In this document: positions 10,623 through 19,164 of the stretch, in pieces
Layout of the letters: each line of letters begins with the position of its first letter
Position numbering within the stretch: position 1 is the stretch's first letter
Origin: Zasmidium citrigriseum
Taxonomy: Eukaryota; Ascomycota; Dothideomycetes; Mycosphaerellales; Mycosphaerellaceae
Assembly (NCBI GenBank): GCA_002786025.1
Contig: NHNW01000029.1
Span: 317,384 to 381,383, forward strand
DNA length: 64,000 bases
Direction of reading: 5' to 3'
Notes under the pieces: model-generated
Told to the model about the DNA's origin: nothing
The model's input: the letters and a program-made list of their open reading frames with translations, nothing else
Databases searched by the model: none
Position numbers and translations under genes: made by a program

Positions 10623-12041
10623 ATGGATACGCCCGTGGACTATGAAGCGAATGATTCGACCGAGAAATTCCAACTGCATCAGCGTATCGCGGGAGCGGAG
10701 ACACCACCGGACTACGAACTTCAAAAGCTACCAAGAGCGGATGGCGGGAAGGATGCATGGCTAGTGTTGGCTGGAGCATTTGCCATCGAGTGTGTGGTCT
10801 GGGGCTTCCCGTTCTCTTTTGGAGTCTTCCAGGAATACTACTCCAGCCATGAGCCTTTCTCCAAAGACTCGTCGTCGACTGCTGCGATCAGCACCACCGC
10901 CAGTGGTATAATGTACTTGTCAAGCCCGCTCGTTGCGATCCTGCTCCAAAAATGGCCGAGCATACGGCGGCCGTCAGGGGGGATCGGACTGGCAATCATG
11001 TTGGCCGCTCTGATCGGAGCATCGTTCTGCAACACCTCTGCGGCGCTTCTGGCAACTCAGGGCGTCATGTTTGCCATAGGTGGGTTGACATTGTACTTCC
11101 CTGCGATGCTCGTGATCGATGAATGGTTCATCGTCCGAAAAGGCTTGGCTTTTGGTGTATGCTGGTGTGCGACTGGCACTTCAGGAGCGATCGTACCCTT
11201 CCTTTTCCAATGGCTGCTTGATCAATATGGCTTCCGTACGGCACTGCGAGTCTGGGCGGTCATTTCTGTAAGTATCAACTCCTATCCATATCCATGCACA
11301 TTCGAGCTAACATCTTCGCAGGCAGTGATTGTGCCACCGGCACTCATGGTCATGAAGACTCGCATCCCACCTTCACAAGTCAGCGCAATCCGTCCACTCG
11401 ATCTCTCCTTCGTCAAGCAGCAACCGTTCTGGTGGTTCCAAGTTGGCAACTTTACCCAAGGCCTTGCCTATTTCGTACCGCTCCTGTGGATTCCTTCATT
11501 TGCATCAGCTCAAGGCTTTCCTTCATACTCCGGCACTTTGGCTCTCGCCCTCCTTAACATCTCTGCCTGCGGTGGTCTGCTCCTGCAAGGCGCTCTCGTG
11601 GACCGCTTCAACGTCTCGATCGTGATGCTGGGAGTCACCCTCTTCTCCGCGCTTACGATCTTCCTTCTCTGGGGCTTGACGGTATCCCAACCCGTCATGT
11701 ACGTCTTCGTCATCCTCTGGGGCCTCTCAGGAGCCGGATACCCTGCGATGTGGAGCGGATGCGCGCAGGAAATGGCCAAGCATGGATTCTATGGAAACTC
11801 GCCTGGTGCGCAGTACGGCTATACGATCGACACTGGACTTGTCATTGGACTTTTCTGCGTTATGAAGGGACTTGCTTCTCTGGTCTCTGGACCTATCAGC
11901 GAGGCGTTGTTGAATGCGAGGACACTGCATGGAGCGGATTTGGCGTATGGAGGCCAGTATGGGCCGGTGATTATCTTTGCGGGTGTTGGGGCTATGTTGG
12001 GTGGCACGGCTTGTATTGGGAAAGTTCTGAAGGCTTTGTAA
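10623..12041 (+). CDS. MFS permease, monocarboxylate transporter-like
   Basis: There are two exons, 10623-11267 and 11322-12041. The 54-bp intron (gtaagt...gcag) is a multiple of three without a stop, so the frame stays open across it, but the canonical ends and the GAGCTAAC branch site support splicing; the mature product has 454 residues. A hydrophilic N-terminus of about 45 residues is followed by roughly 12 hydrophobic segments starting at AWLVLAGAFAIECVVWG. The fold, the FPFSFGVFQEYY segment after TM1 and the overall length fit the MCT/Mch family of the major facilitator superfamily, which moves monocarboxylates or related small organic acids across the plasma membrane. The substrate cannot be predicted. 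Its position opposite tyrosinase may be chance. Confidence 0.9.
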   Translation: MDTPVDYEANDSTEKFQLHQRIAGAETPPDYELQKLPRADGGKDAWLVLAGAFAIECVVWGFPFSFGVFQEYYSSHEPFSKDSSSTAAISTTASGIMYLSSPLVAILLQKWPSIRRPSGGIGLAIMLAALIGASFCNTSAALLATQGVMFAIGGLTLYFPAMLVIDEWFIVRKGLAFGVCWCATGTSGAIVPFLFQWLLDQYGFRTALRVWAVISVSINSYPYPCTFELTSSQAVIVPPALMVMKTRIPPSQVSAIRPLDLSFVKQQPFWWFQVGNFTQGLAYFVPLLWIPSFASAQGFPSYSGTLALALLNISACGGLLLQGALVDRFNVSIVMLGVTLFSALTIFLLWGLTVSQPVMYVFVILWGLSGAGYPAMWSGCAQEMAKHGFYGNSPGAQYGYTIDTGLVIGLFCVMKGLASLVSGPISEALLNARTLHGADLAYGGQYGPVIIFAGVGAMLGGTACIGKVLKAL

Positions 12042-13713
12042 TGGACCATGAGATGAGTGGCTGTTATTAGCATGGCGTTTGGGGGATCTAAAGGATAGAG
12101 ATAAATTGCATTTGAGGTGTTGTGGTTTTGGACAGGATGGGATGAGGTTCGACTAGCATGGAGTTCTGGTGGATCTCGCATAGCGATAGCTGGTCCTCAT
12201 TTGACGATAAGATGACATTTGCTAGAAATGTTGTTCTATCCGTTTGAACACACTTTGCTTGCGACTTTTGTAGAGCTCTCATCCCTGTGATCCGAAGGTA
12301 CTTCGCAGCAACGCAACAATGATATCATTCTTGCGCCTCATGTCGTGCGATCAAATGAGGTACGAAGCTCTCGAGCTGGACGTTCGTCTCTCAGTCCCTC
12401 AACTTCATGAGCGTTGCGTCGACATGTCAAGAACTTGGAGGTGGTTGTTGCTCGGATGAGGTGTGCAGAAGGCACGAAGTCCAGCTTACAGGCCGCCGGC
12501 AGTCGCACTACACACACCACTTTCACATTACCAAGCGGTGGATCTTGAAGAGCGAGGGCCGGCCTACATGCATGGTCGCCAACGATTGATGAGAAGTGCC
12601 AAACTGGGATGCATGTGAGAGGGCTTCCAGAGAGGTCAGGTCACATTGCCCACGATGGCCAGACGTCTCCAAGATGAGCAATCTCAAGCTCGTCTCAAGC
12701 TCGACGACCTTTCGGCCGCAAGGACAAGATGCATCAAGAGCTCCAAGGAAAAGCATGTCGTCGAGATCGACGCCGCCGGTCTTCTGTCCATTAATGGCCT
12801 CGCACCTCGCCGTCGGCAGTCGGTTACGTCTCTCAGAGCGCCGCCGGCAAGCCGCCAACGTGCTCATGTCGTCTGGCCTAGAGTCTCCCGGCGTCCTGTA
12901 CAGCTTCCTTTGGGAATATCCATCGAGTAATGGTCGAGTAATGAGAAAGCCATTGACTTTTCCGGGCCGCGAGCGACGTCACCTCTCGAGATTCTGTTGG
13001 GAATCTGAGCATCTCGAACGCTTCACAGTTGACGCGCCGACTGTGACACCCATGGAGAAGCCAACGCAGAGGGCATGGATAACGAGGGCAAGAAAATGAG
13101 ATCAGGAGCAAATCTGGCGGCGAAGTGAAGACGTTTGGGTCTCGTTTCAACCACACAGCAACCCAATCGGTATCGGACAATGCCGGAGGCCTGTGTTTGG
13201 GGCTTGGCGCGCCAGGCCAATCTGGCTTATCAGTCTCAACCACACCTTCTGCGCGACGTCTGACCGGGCCACTGATAGCGAGTCCTGCTCGATGCTATCG
13301 AGTAATACAGCCCTCCTCCGGCCATGCGAGACGACGACATCCAACTGAGAGAGCCTGTACGAGTCGACGCCTACCCGAAGATGCGCCCTTTGTTCCCATT
13401 GCGTACCGCTCTCTTGTTCTCACGCGTCGCTGAGCATTCATCTGCCGCAGATGTTTCTATTTTATCCGGCTGGGTGAACCCTTCTTAAGTCCTAAACCTG
13501 CTCTTATCGTTATCTATCCTCCCCGTCCAATCCTCCCACCTTGTTCAATCCGCTCTCCTACTGACTATTGTTCCTTCTGCCCACGCTCTCGTAGCTCTCT
13601 TACTACGTCACTGATCTTCACGTGCAGAAGAGCAATAGCCATTTCGTTGTCTACTGACAGACCCTGACTGGACGACCCCATAGCCTAGAGTACCCCACCT
13701 CCACACATCCACC
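12042..13713. other. Gene-free spacer upstream of allantoinase
   Basis: The first 1.4 kb has overlapping ORFs on both strands around 12520-13240 with no recognisable product. From about 13440 the plus strand becomes pyrimidine-rich, as is common in fungal leaders; this part probably contains the allantoinase promoter and 5' UTR. Confidence 0.5.
13462..13514. promoter_or_regulatory. Cluster of GATA-factor motifs upstream of allantoinase
   Basis: Three TTATC (GATAA on the minus strand) cores lie at 13462-13466, 13504-13508 and 13510-13514, about 200-250 bp before the allantoinase ATG. The last two read CGATAA and AGATAA on the minus strand and match the HGATAR site of AreA/NIT2-type nitrogen regulators. 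Purine-catabolism genes are known targets of these regulators. Three short motifs in a pyrimidine-rich leader could also occur by chance. Confidence 0.4.
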
Positions 13714-15282
13714 ATGGCCCCGTACGCGACTGGAACCGACACACCACACAACGTGGAGGGATCACCTATTCTGAACGCCATTGACGCCTCACAAATCACC
13801 GTCCTCGCATCCTCAAGAGCCGTCGTGGGTGGCCGACTTTCAGAAGCAACCATTGTCATATCGAGAATCACGGGCAAGATCACATCGGTATTCCACTCTG
13901 TGCTACCCGAGTCCTCATTCCCTCCTGGCACGCCGTACAAAGACTACAGCCCGTACGTGCTCTTACCCGGCCTTGTGGATGCTCACGTGCACTTGAATGA
14001 GCCTGGACGAACAGAATGGGAGGGCTTCTATACCGGCACTCAGGCCGCGGCCTTTGGAGGTGTAACGACAGTGGTCGATATGCCATTGAACGCCATTCCG
14101 CCTACAACGACCATGCAAGGACTGAAAGAAAAGGTTGAAGCTGCACAAGGGAAATGCTGGGTCGATGTGGGCTTTTATGGTGGTATTATACCTGGCAACG
14201 TGAAGGAACTTAAGCCGCTTGTCAAAGCAGGTGTGCGAGGCTTCAAGGGCTTCTTGATCGACAGCGGTGTGGAAGAGTTTCCAGCTGTCTCTTCAGGGGA
14301 TATCCAAAAGGTCTTCGAGGAGCTTGCGGACGAGCCGACTACGGTCATGTTCCATGCGGAAATGATCCCTCCAGTCTCGGCTTCAGTCGGAGACGATGTG
14401 CAATGGTCACTGCCACCGCTGGAACCTACTGGACCACTGGACAGATATCAGACCTTCCTCGACTCGCGGCCTTCATCATTCGAAGTCTACGCCATTCTCC
14501 AAGTTCTGAGCATGGCTCACTTGGCACCCAAACTACCCCTACACATCGTCCACCTGTCTGCGATCGAAGCCATCCCCTTACTGCGAGACGCTCGCGAAAA
14601 AGGAGTCAAGATCACAGCAGAGACATGCTTCCACTACCTAAGCCTTGCAGCAGAGAAAATCCAAGATGGCGACACCAGACACAAATGCTGCCCACCCATC
14701 CGATCGGAATCAAACCAAGACGGCCTCTGGAACGAAATGCTCGAACCAGCCGACAGCGTAATCAAGACCGTCGTCTCAGACCACTCCCCCTGCACACCAA
14801 ACCTCAAACTCCTACCCTCCCACGTCGCCGGCGCCGAACACAGCAAGACCGCCAGCTGCGGCGCCAGCAGTGGAGACTTCTTCACCGCCTGGGGCGGCAT
14901 CAGCTCCGTCGGTCTCGGCCTCAGCATTCTCTGGACAGAAGCCATGCGGCGAGGCCTCGACGTAAACGAAACGCTTCTCAATGTAGCGACATGGTGTTGC
15001 TCCAACACCGCGAAACAAGTCGGCCTCGAACACCGTAAAGGCGAGCTGCGAGTCGGCATGGACGCGGACATCTGCGTTTTCGACGATGAGGGAACGTTCG
15101 AAGTCGAGCCCAGTACAATGTTGTTTAGGAACAAGTGTTCGCCATATCAAGGCAAGACATTGCAAGGGTATGCCAAGGAGACGTGGTTGAGGGGACGGAA
15201 AGTGCATAGTCGGGAGGGAGGATTTGAGGGCAAATCGAAGCCGAGTGGAGAGTTGTTGCTTGAGCCAAGGACGAAGGTGTAG
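13714..15282 (+). CDS. Allantoinase
   Basis: This is a single exon of 522 residues. It is a cyclic amidohydrolase that opens allantoin to allantoate in purine breakdown. The dinuclear metal site is complete by eye: H91 and H93 (DAHVHLNEPGRTEWEGF), the carboxylated lysine K178 (GFKGFLIDSG), H214 (MFHAE), a histidine in LHIVHLSA (277 or 280) and D356 (VSDHSPC). The HVHLNEPGR block is specific enough to favour allantoinase over dihydropyrimidinase or dihydroorotase. No targeting signal is seen, so it is likely cytosolic. The length is slightly above bacterial enzymes because of a 25-residue N-terminal extension and a C-terminal tail. GATA motifs in the leader suggest nitrogen control. No other purine-degradation gene is adjacent. 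Confidence 0.95.
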   Translation: MAPYATGTDTPHNVEGSPILNAIDASQITVLASSRAVVGGRLSEATIVISRITGKITSVFHSVLPESSFPPGTPYKDYSPYVLLPGLVDAHVHLNEPGRTEWEGFYTGTQAAAFGGVTTVVDMPLNAIPPTTTMQGLKEKVEAAQGKCWVDVGFYGGIIPGNVKELKPLVKAGVRGFKGFLIDSGVEEFPAVSSGDIQKVFEELADEPTTVMFHAEMIPPVSASVGDDVQWSLPPLEPTGPLDRYQTFLDSRPSSFEVYAILQVLSMAHLAPKLPLHIVHLSAIEAIPLLRDAREKGVKITAETCFHYLSLAAEKIQDGDTRHKCCPPIRSESNQDGLWNEMLEPADSVIKTVVSDHSPCTPNLKLLPSHVAGAEHSKTASCGASSGDFFTAWGGISSVGLGLSILWTEAMRRGLDVNETLLNVATWCCSNTAKQVGLEHRKGELRVGMDADICVFDDEGTFEVEPSTMLFRNKCSPYQGKTLQGYAKETWLRGRKVHSREGGFEGKSKPSGELLLEPRTKV

Positions 15283-15847
15283 CATAGCAACATTTATATA
15301 TGTCGAATGAACAGAGAAATTACTGGCTCTCAATGCATCGCGAGAGCGAAAAAGCAATGAAATGTCATTGGCAGCGTCCCAGATTCACCTCGTGACGGCC
15401 GTTGGTGGCCGCGCGTAGCGAGGCAATTCGAGTGGCTGGGACAAGTTCGCGAACGTGCGTGCTTCCCGTTTTCTTGGTCTGCCGAGATTTGGGATCTTGG
15501 TTCGCGATTCAACTTCTCACCGCTCGTTACCACGACATCGTACTTCGTCTTCATGATGAGCGTATGTATCGTGTTGAGAATGGAGATATGGCCGCGGCTG
15601 CCGGCACAGCTCTTGCCGGAGGATGGATTGAGTTGATCAACGTCAGCTCCCTTCTCTTCAGCTCCCATCCTGACTGCGAAATACGCTCTTTCTGCTCAAG
15701 AAGGAAAGGGTTGCAGCGAAAAGGTAGACCGCTGAGCGATGAAACTCTGCTGCTTATGATATAAGCGACGTCCTGCTGATTTCTCACTTCTCTCTTCACC
15801 TGAACTTTGGACATTCTGACGACTGGGGAAAGAAGATTCTGAGAATC
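15283..15847. other. Gene-free spacer
   Basis: This is 565 bp between allantoinase and the sulfotransferase-like gene. The short ORFs present overlap on opposite strands and lack any feature. It likely comprises the 3' UTR and the next promoter. Confidence 0.45.
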
Positions 15848-16975
15848 ATGGCGACACCCAAGAGAGATGTGAATCTTTTCAATTACAGTGCGCCTGACTT
15901 TAGCAAGCCGAGGACGAGACCGTTGGAGGTGATGTGTGTTGGGCTGTCTAGAACGGGGACGTCTTGTGAGTATTTGTCTCTACAATGCAGATTCAGACGA
16001 AAGCTGATATTGTTTCACCAGCCATGCTTGAAGCGATGAACATCCTGGGCTATGGCGATATCTACAGTAAGGTTCCCCTTCTCCCAAAGTTACCCTCGGT
16101 GTTCCGGTCAGACTGGGAAAATCCCCATTGCGATCCCCAACTTTGACGCAAAGAATTGAGAGGGCAACAAGCCCGTCAAGAGCTCGGGTTTGTTCACTAC
16201 TATGGAGAGATCTGGTATTTGCGTATGACCGGAAGAAGGAGGGTGTTCCCAGAGCAGCAATGCTAATCTCTCCCTCCCAGATTCCCGCGACATGGTCCGC
16301 CGCCACCAAACCATCTTCGCCGGCACGCTCCTCAAAAAGCGCATGACAGGTCTCGGCCCACCCTACGGTCTCGAACAATTCGAATCCTTCTTCGGCGAAC
16401 ACGTTTGCATCTCCGGCGAAATGGTAGCCGCCATGGCCGAGGACGTGATCAAAGCCTACCCGGAAGCCAAAGTAATCCTCACGGTGCGCGATGACGAAGA
16501 AAAGTGGCTCCAGAGTCTTCTCAACACCATGTGGTACGGCTACTCAACCTGGGCCCACTGGTTCCTGAGGAAAGTCGACAGTCTATGGTGGGAGCAGAAC
16601 CAGTTCCTGGATCCGTGGTGGAATAAGTTCTTTGGGGGCGATCCGGCGGTTCAAGGGTTGAGGGTTTATCGCGAGCATAATGCGATGGTGAAGAGGGTTG
16701 TTGAGCCGAAAGAGAGGCTTTTGGTTTATGATACAAAGCAGGGATGGGAGCCGCTTTGTGAGTTTTTGAGGAAGGATGTTCCTGATGTGGAGTTTCCTTG
16801 GGTGAATAAGACGCCGGATCATCGGGCTTTGTTTCGGGCGGGGAGGATGAAGAGTTTGAAGATGTGGTTTAAGAGTGCTTTTGTGAAGGGTGTCGTGCCG
16901 ACTGCGGTGGTGATGCTGTTGCTGGTGAAAAGGAGGCAAGTCAGTGACGTGGTGAGGAAGGTCCTGAAGCTGTGA
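15848..16975 (+). CDS. Sulfotransferase-like P-loop protein with C-terminal TM segment
   Basis: I read three exons: 15848-15965, 16022-16066 and 16281-16975, giving 285 residues. The first join restores the PAPS-binding-type loop GLSRTGTSS followed by MLEAMNILGYGDIY, the start typical of a fungal sulfotransferase family often labelled NAD-dependent epimerase/dehydratase. Later blocks AYPEAKVILTVRD and EEKWLQSLLNTMW match the same family. The C-terminus ends in a hydrophobic stretch (VVPTAVVMLLLV) and basic residues, suggesting a membrane anchor. The second intron (16067-16280, 214 bp) is four times longer than the others here, and the region that family members usually have after LGY..Y is short in this model, so a small exon may be missed. 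The sulfonation substrate is unknown. Confidence 0.8.
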
Positions 16976-17140
16976 ATGGTCGGACGCATGTGAAAGCCAA
17001 GGCGGCAAGCCGCGCGCCTTCCCGAAACATCGACAAACGACGAATTTCCATTTCTCTCTTCTGCCCCAACGACACCCCGCCTCGACACCGCTGTCGATCT
17101 CACCCCACGGTGCGAGCGGCCCCTGCTATAACTGCAAGTC

Positions 17141-17967
17141 ATGGCCACAACCAGCGACTTCGACGAGCGTGTCGAGGCCGCCATCAAGAAGCTGCTGTTG
17201 GAAGAGTATCCACACATGAAGACGACCACTCTCAATCAGATCGGCAAAACTGGCGCTCGAAGCGTCGCTGGTAAATTCATCGAGCAGTACGACCGATGCT
17301 ATTGCAAAAGTCGAGAACGTTACTGACCTTGTGCAGGACTAAAAATGAGTGCAAAGGCGTTAGACCTCTTAAGTTCCTCGACCTGCCTCGTGAGATCCGC
17401 GATCTCATCTACCAATACGCGATCTTCCCAAGAGACGGCCTGCCAGTCGCTATCGACACTTGCGATACTTTCTACATGGAAGGCTGCCCTCGCAAAGTAG
17501 CAAGGACGCTGAACTACTGCAGAAGCGACTTCAGAGACAAACAAGGCGCGGATGGTGTTCAGCCTAGCATTGCTGGAGTATGCCGCTAACTTCGTCGCGA
17601 GGCTTTGCCCATGTTCTACGAGCTTCAGGACTTCGCCGCCTGCCTTGATCGAGAGTCGCGCCTCATTCAATGCTTCGACAAGGGGGATCTCGGCGGCGTC
17701 CACATCGTGCGCAAGTGGTTGCAAGCTACAGGGAAGGACAACCTCCGGAAGATTCCTAAGCTCACGCTCTATTACACCTGCGAGCAAGACATGCAGAAAG
17801 TCTTGAAGATGGAGGCCCTTCCCGTGGATAGCACCGAGTTCGTCCGCATCATGAGATGGGATGATTAGTTCGATGTCTGGGACATGCTGCGTCCGTTGCT
17901 CTCGCATCTGGGAGCACGTCTCTCTCGCGAAGAAAGGCACGAAAAGTACGACTTGCCTTGGAGATGA
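17141..17967 (+). pseudogene. 2EXR/F-box-like gene broken by two in-frame stops
   Basis: Exon 1 (17141-17286) and exon 2 (from 17337) join through a 50-bp intron (gtacga...gcag, TTACTGAC branch), giving EQTKNECKGVRPLKFLDLPREIRDLIYQYA. That LPxEIRxxIYxYA block is the fungal 2EXR/F-box-like signature. At 17587-17589 a TAA interrupts the next conserved block: VCR-stop-LRREALPMFY. The intact relative at 49216 has VCQQLRQETLPVFF, with Gln at the stop position, so CAA to TAA is the simplest change. The frame continues in coding-like style to a second stop, TAG at 17866-17868, and then on to TGA at 17965-17967 (FDVWDMLRPLLSHLG...). A 24-nt GT-AG segment at 17578-17601 could remove the first stop in frame, but it is too short for a normal intron and would delete the conserved block. 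A sequencing error or readthrough is possible. Confidence 0.75.
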
Positions 17968-18221
17968 CAATGTCCGTCAGACAAGGTGGCAGTGGAGTAA
18001 ATGCAAGCAGATGTCGCTGCAGGTCGATACGGATACCCTGTACATACACGGCAATCGAGCATATGAAAAGAGCAGGATTCGAAGTACCTCGCCTTCATCA
18101 CGTCTCCTTTGCAATGCCTTCATTTGACCTGCCCTGGCTGCCGGCAGCTCCTTCCCCGCCCCGCGTTGCCCCGCTGCCGTCATGTCTGCAGCAAACATTC
18201 ACTTGACATCAGCCTCCGATA

Positions 18222-18965
18222 ATGAAGCGTCTTCCGATTTCAAAGCGAGTTTGCCCTCCATCAAGACTCACACCAGCAAGATTATCGATCCCAAACTCTC
18301 TCTCATCTCTTCGTTTTGCTCTTCCACGATTTCCCTCACCACAACCCACCCGACGATACGCAACCTACCTCCCCAACCCACGCAAAATGTCCGACCAAAC
18401 AACCTCACAACCGACCTTCCCACCCCCCGACCTCCTCCCCCTCCTAACCGAAGTAACCACCCTCCTAAAATCAACAAGCACAACCCTCAGCATAGCCGAA
18501 ACAGCCGCCGGCGGCCTCCTCTCCTCCTCCCTCCTCTCCCAACCCGGCGCCTCAAAAATCTACAAAGGCGGTCTAACCCTCTACACGCTCCCCAGCCGAA
18601 TCGCCTACGCAGGCTGGACACAAGAAACCATAGCCGCCTACCGGGGTCCCACCACAGAAATCGTCTCGGGACTAGCGCGGCATGTGAGAAAAGATTTGGA
18701 GAGTACTTATACGCTGGCGGAGAGCGGGACGGCGGGGCCTACGGGGGGCACGACGAGGAATCGAAAACCCGGGTATGTGGCGCTTGCGGTGGATTGTGAG
18801 GAGGGCACTTTTGTGAGGGAGGTTGAGACGGGGCTGGGGGGTGATCGGGTGGGGAATATGGTGCGGTTTGCGGTTGAGGGGTTGAGGTTGTTGAGGGATG
18901 TGCTTAAGGGGGAGGCGAAGGGGGAGGAGAAGGTGGAGGAGAAGGAAGGGGGTTCTTCGCTTTGA
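18222..18965 (+). CDS. CinA C-terminal/PncC-type nicotinamide-nucleotide amidase-like
   Basis: This is a single exon of 247 residues from the first ATG. The domain (from about residue 66) matches the CinA C-terminal family: LSIAETAAGGLLSSSLLSQPGASKIYKGG, then AESGTAGPTGG and GYVALAV. In bacteria this domain deamidates NMN to nicotinate mononucleotide in pyridine-nucleotide recycling; activity in fungi is inferred. Residues 1-55 before an internal Met (18387) are rich in Arg, Ser, Pro and Leu, have no acidic residues and contain RRYATYL, like a mitochondrial presequence with cleavage sites, so two products (mitochondrial and cytosolic) are possible. The C-terminus is a Glu/Lys/Gly-rich tail. 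It is a stand-alone domain without the CinA N-terminal molybdopterin-binding-like part. Confidence 0.85.
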   Translation: MKRLPISKRVCPPSRLTPARLSIPNSLSSLRFALPRFPSPQPTRRYATYLPNPRKMSDQTTSQPTFPPPDLLPLLTEVTTLLKSTSTTLSIAETAAGGLLSSSLLSQPGASKIYKGGLTLYTLPSRIAYAGWTQETIAAYRGPTTEIVSGLARHVRKDLESTYTLAESGTAGPTGGTTRNRKPGYVALAVDCEEGTFVREVETGLGGDRVGNMVRFAVEGLRLLRDVLKGEAKGEEKVEEKEGGSSL

Positions 18966-19164
18966 GTATAGGGCTGTAGGAGTGGAGGAGCACGATTAGG
19001 AGATTGCATGATAACCATGATAACGAGCGGAAGCGGGCACTGGTACGGTGTTTGGGACATTAGCATGCAGACACTGTGGATGTGAAGAATAGAGGCTTGA
19101 TCATCAGCAGAGCATAATCATCAAATGGTATCACCCCAACTCCTACCCCATGCCATCGCTAAAA

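Noticed and set aside
10623..12041. Single uninterrupted MFS frame of 472 codons
   Set aside because: The in-frame 54-bp segment 11268-11321 has canonical splice ends and branch site and breaks a TM helix if retained, so it is read as an intron.
12523..13243. Overlapping 94-167-codon ORFs on both strands
   Set aside because: No family motif, signal peptide, TM segment or splice continuation, and frames overlap antisense.
17578..17601. 24-nt GT-AG segment that could remove the TAA in the 2EXR-like gene
   Set aside because: Far below the normal fungal intron length, and its removal would delete the conserved VCRxLRRE block.
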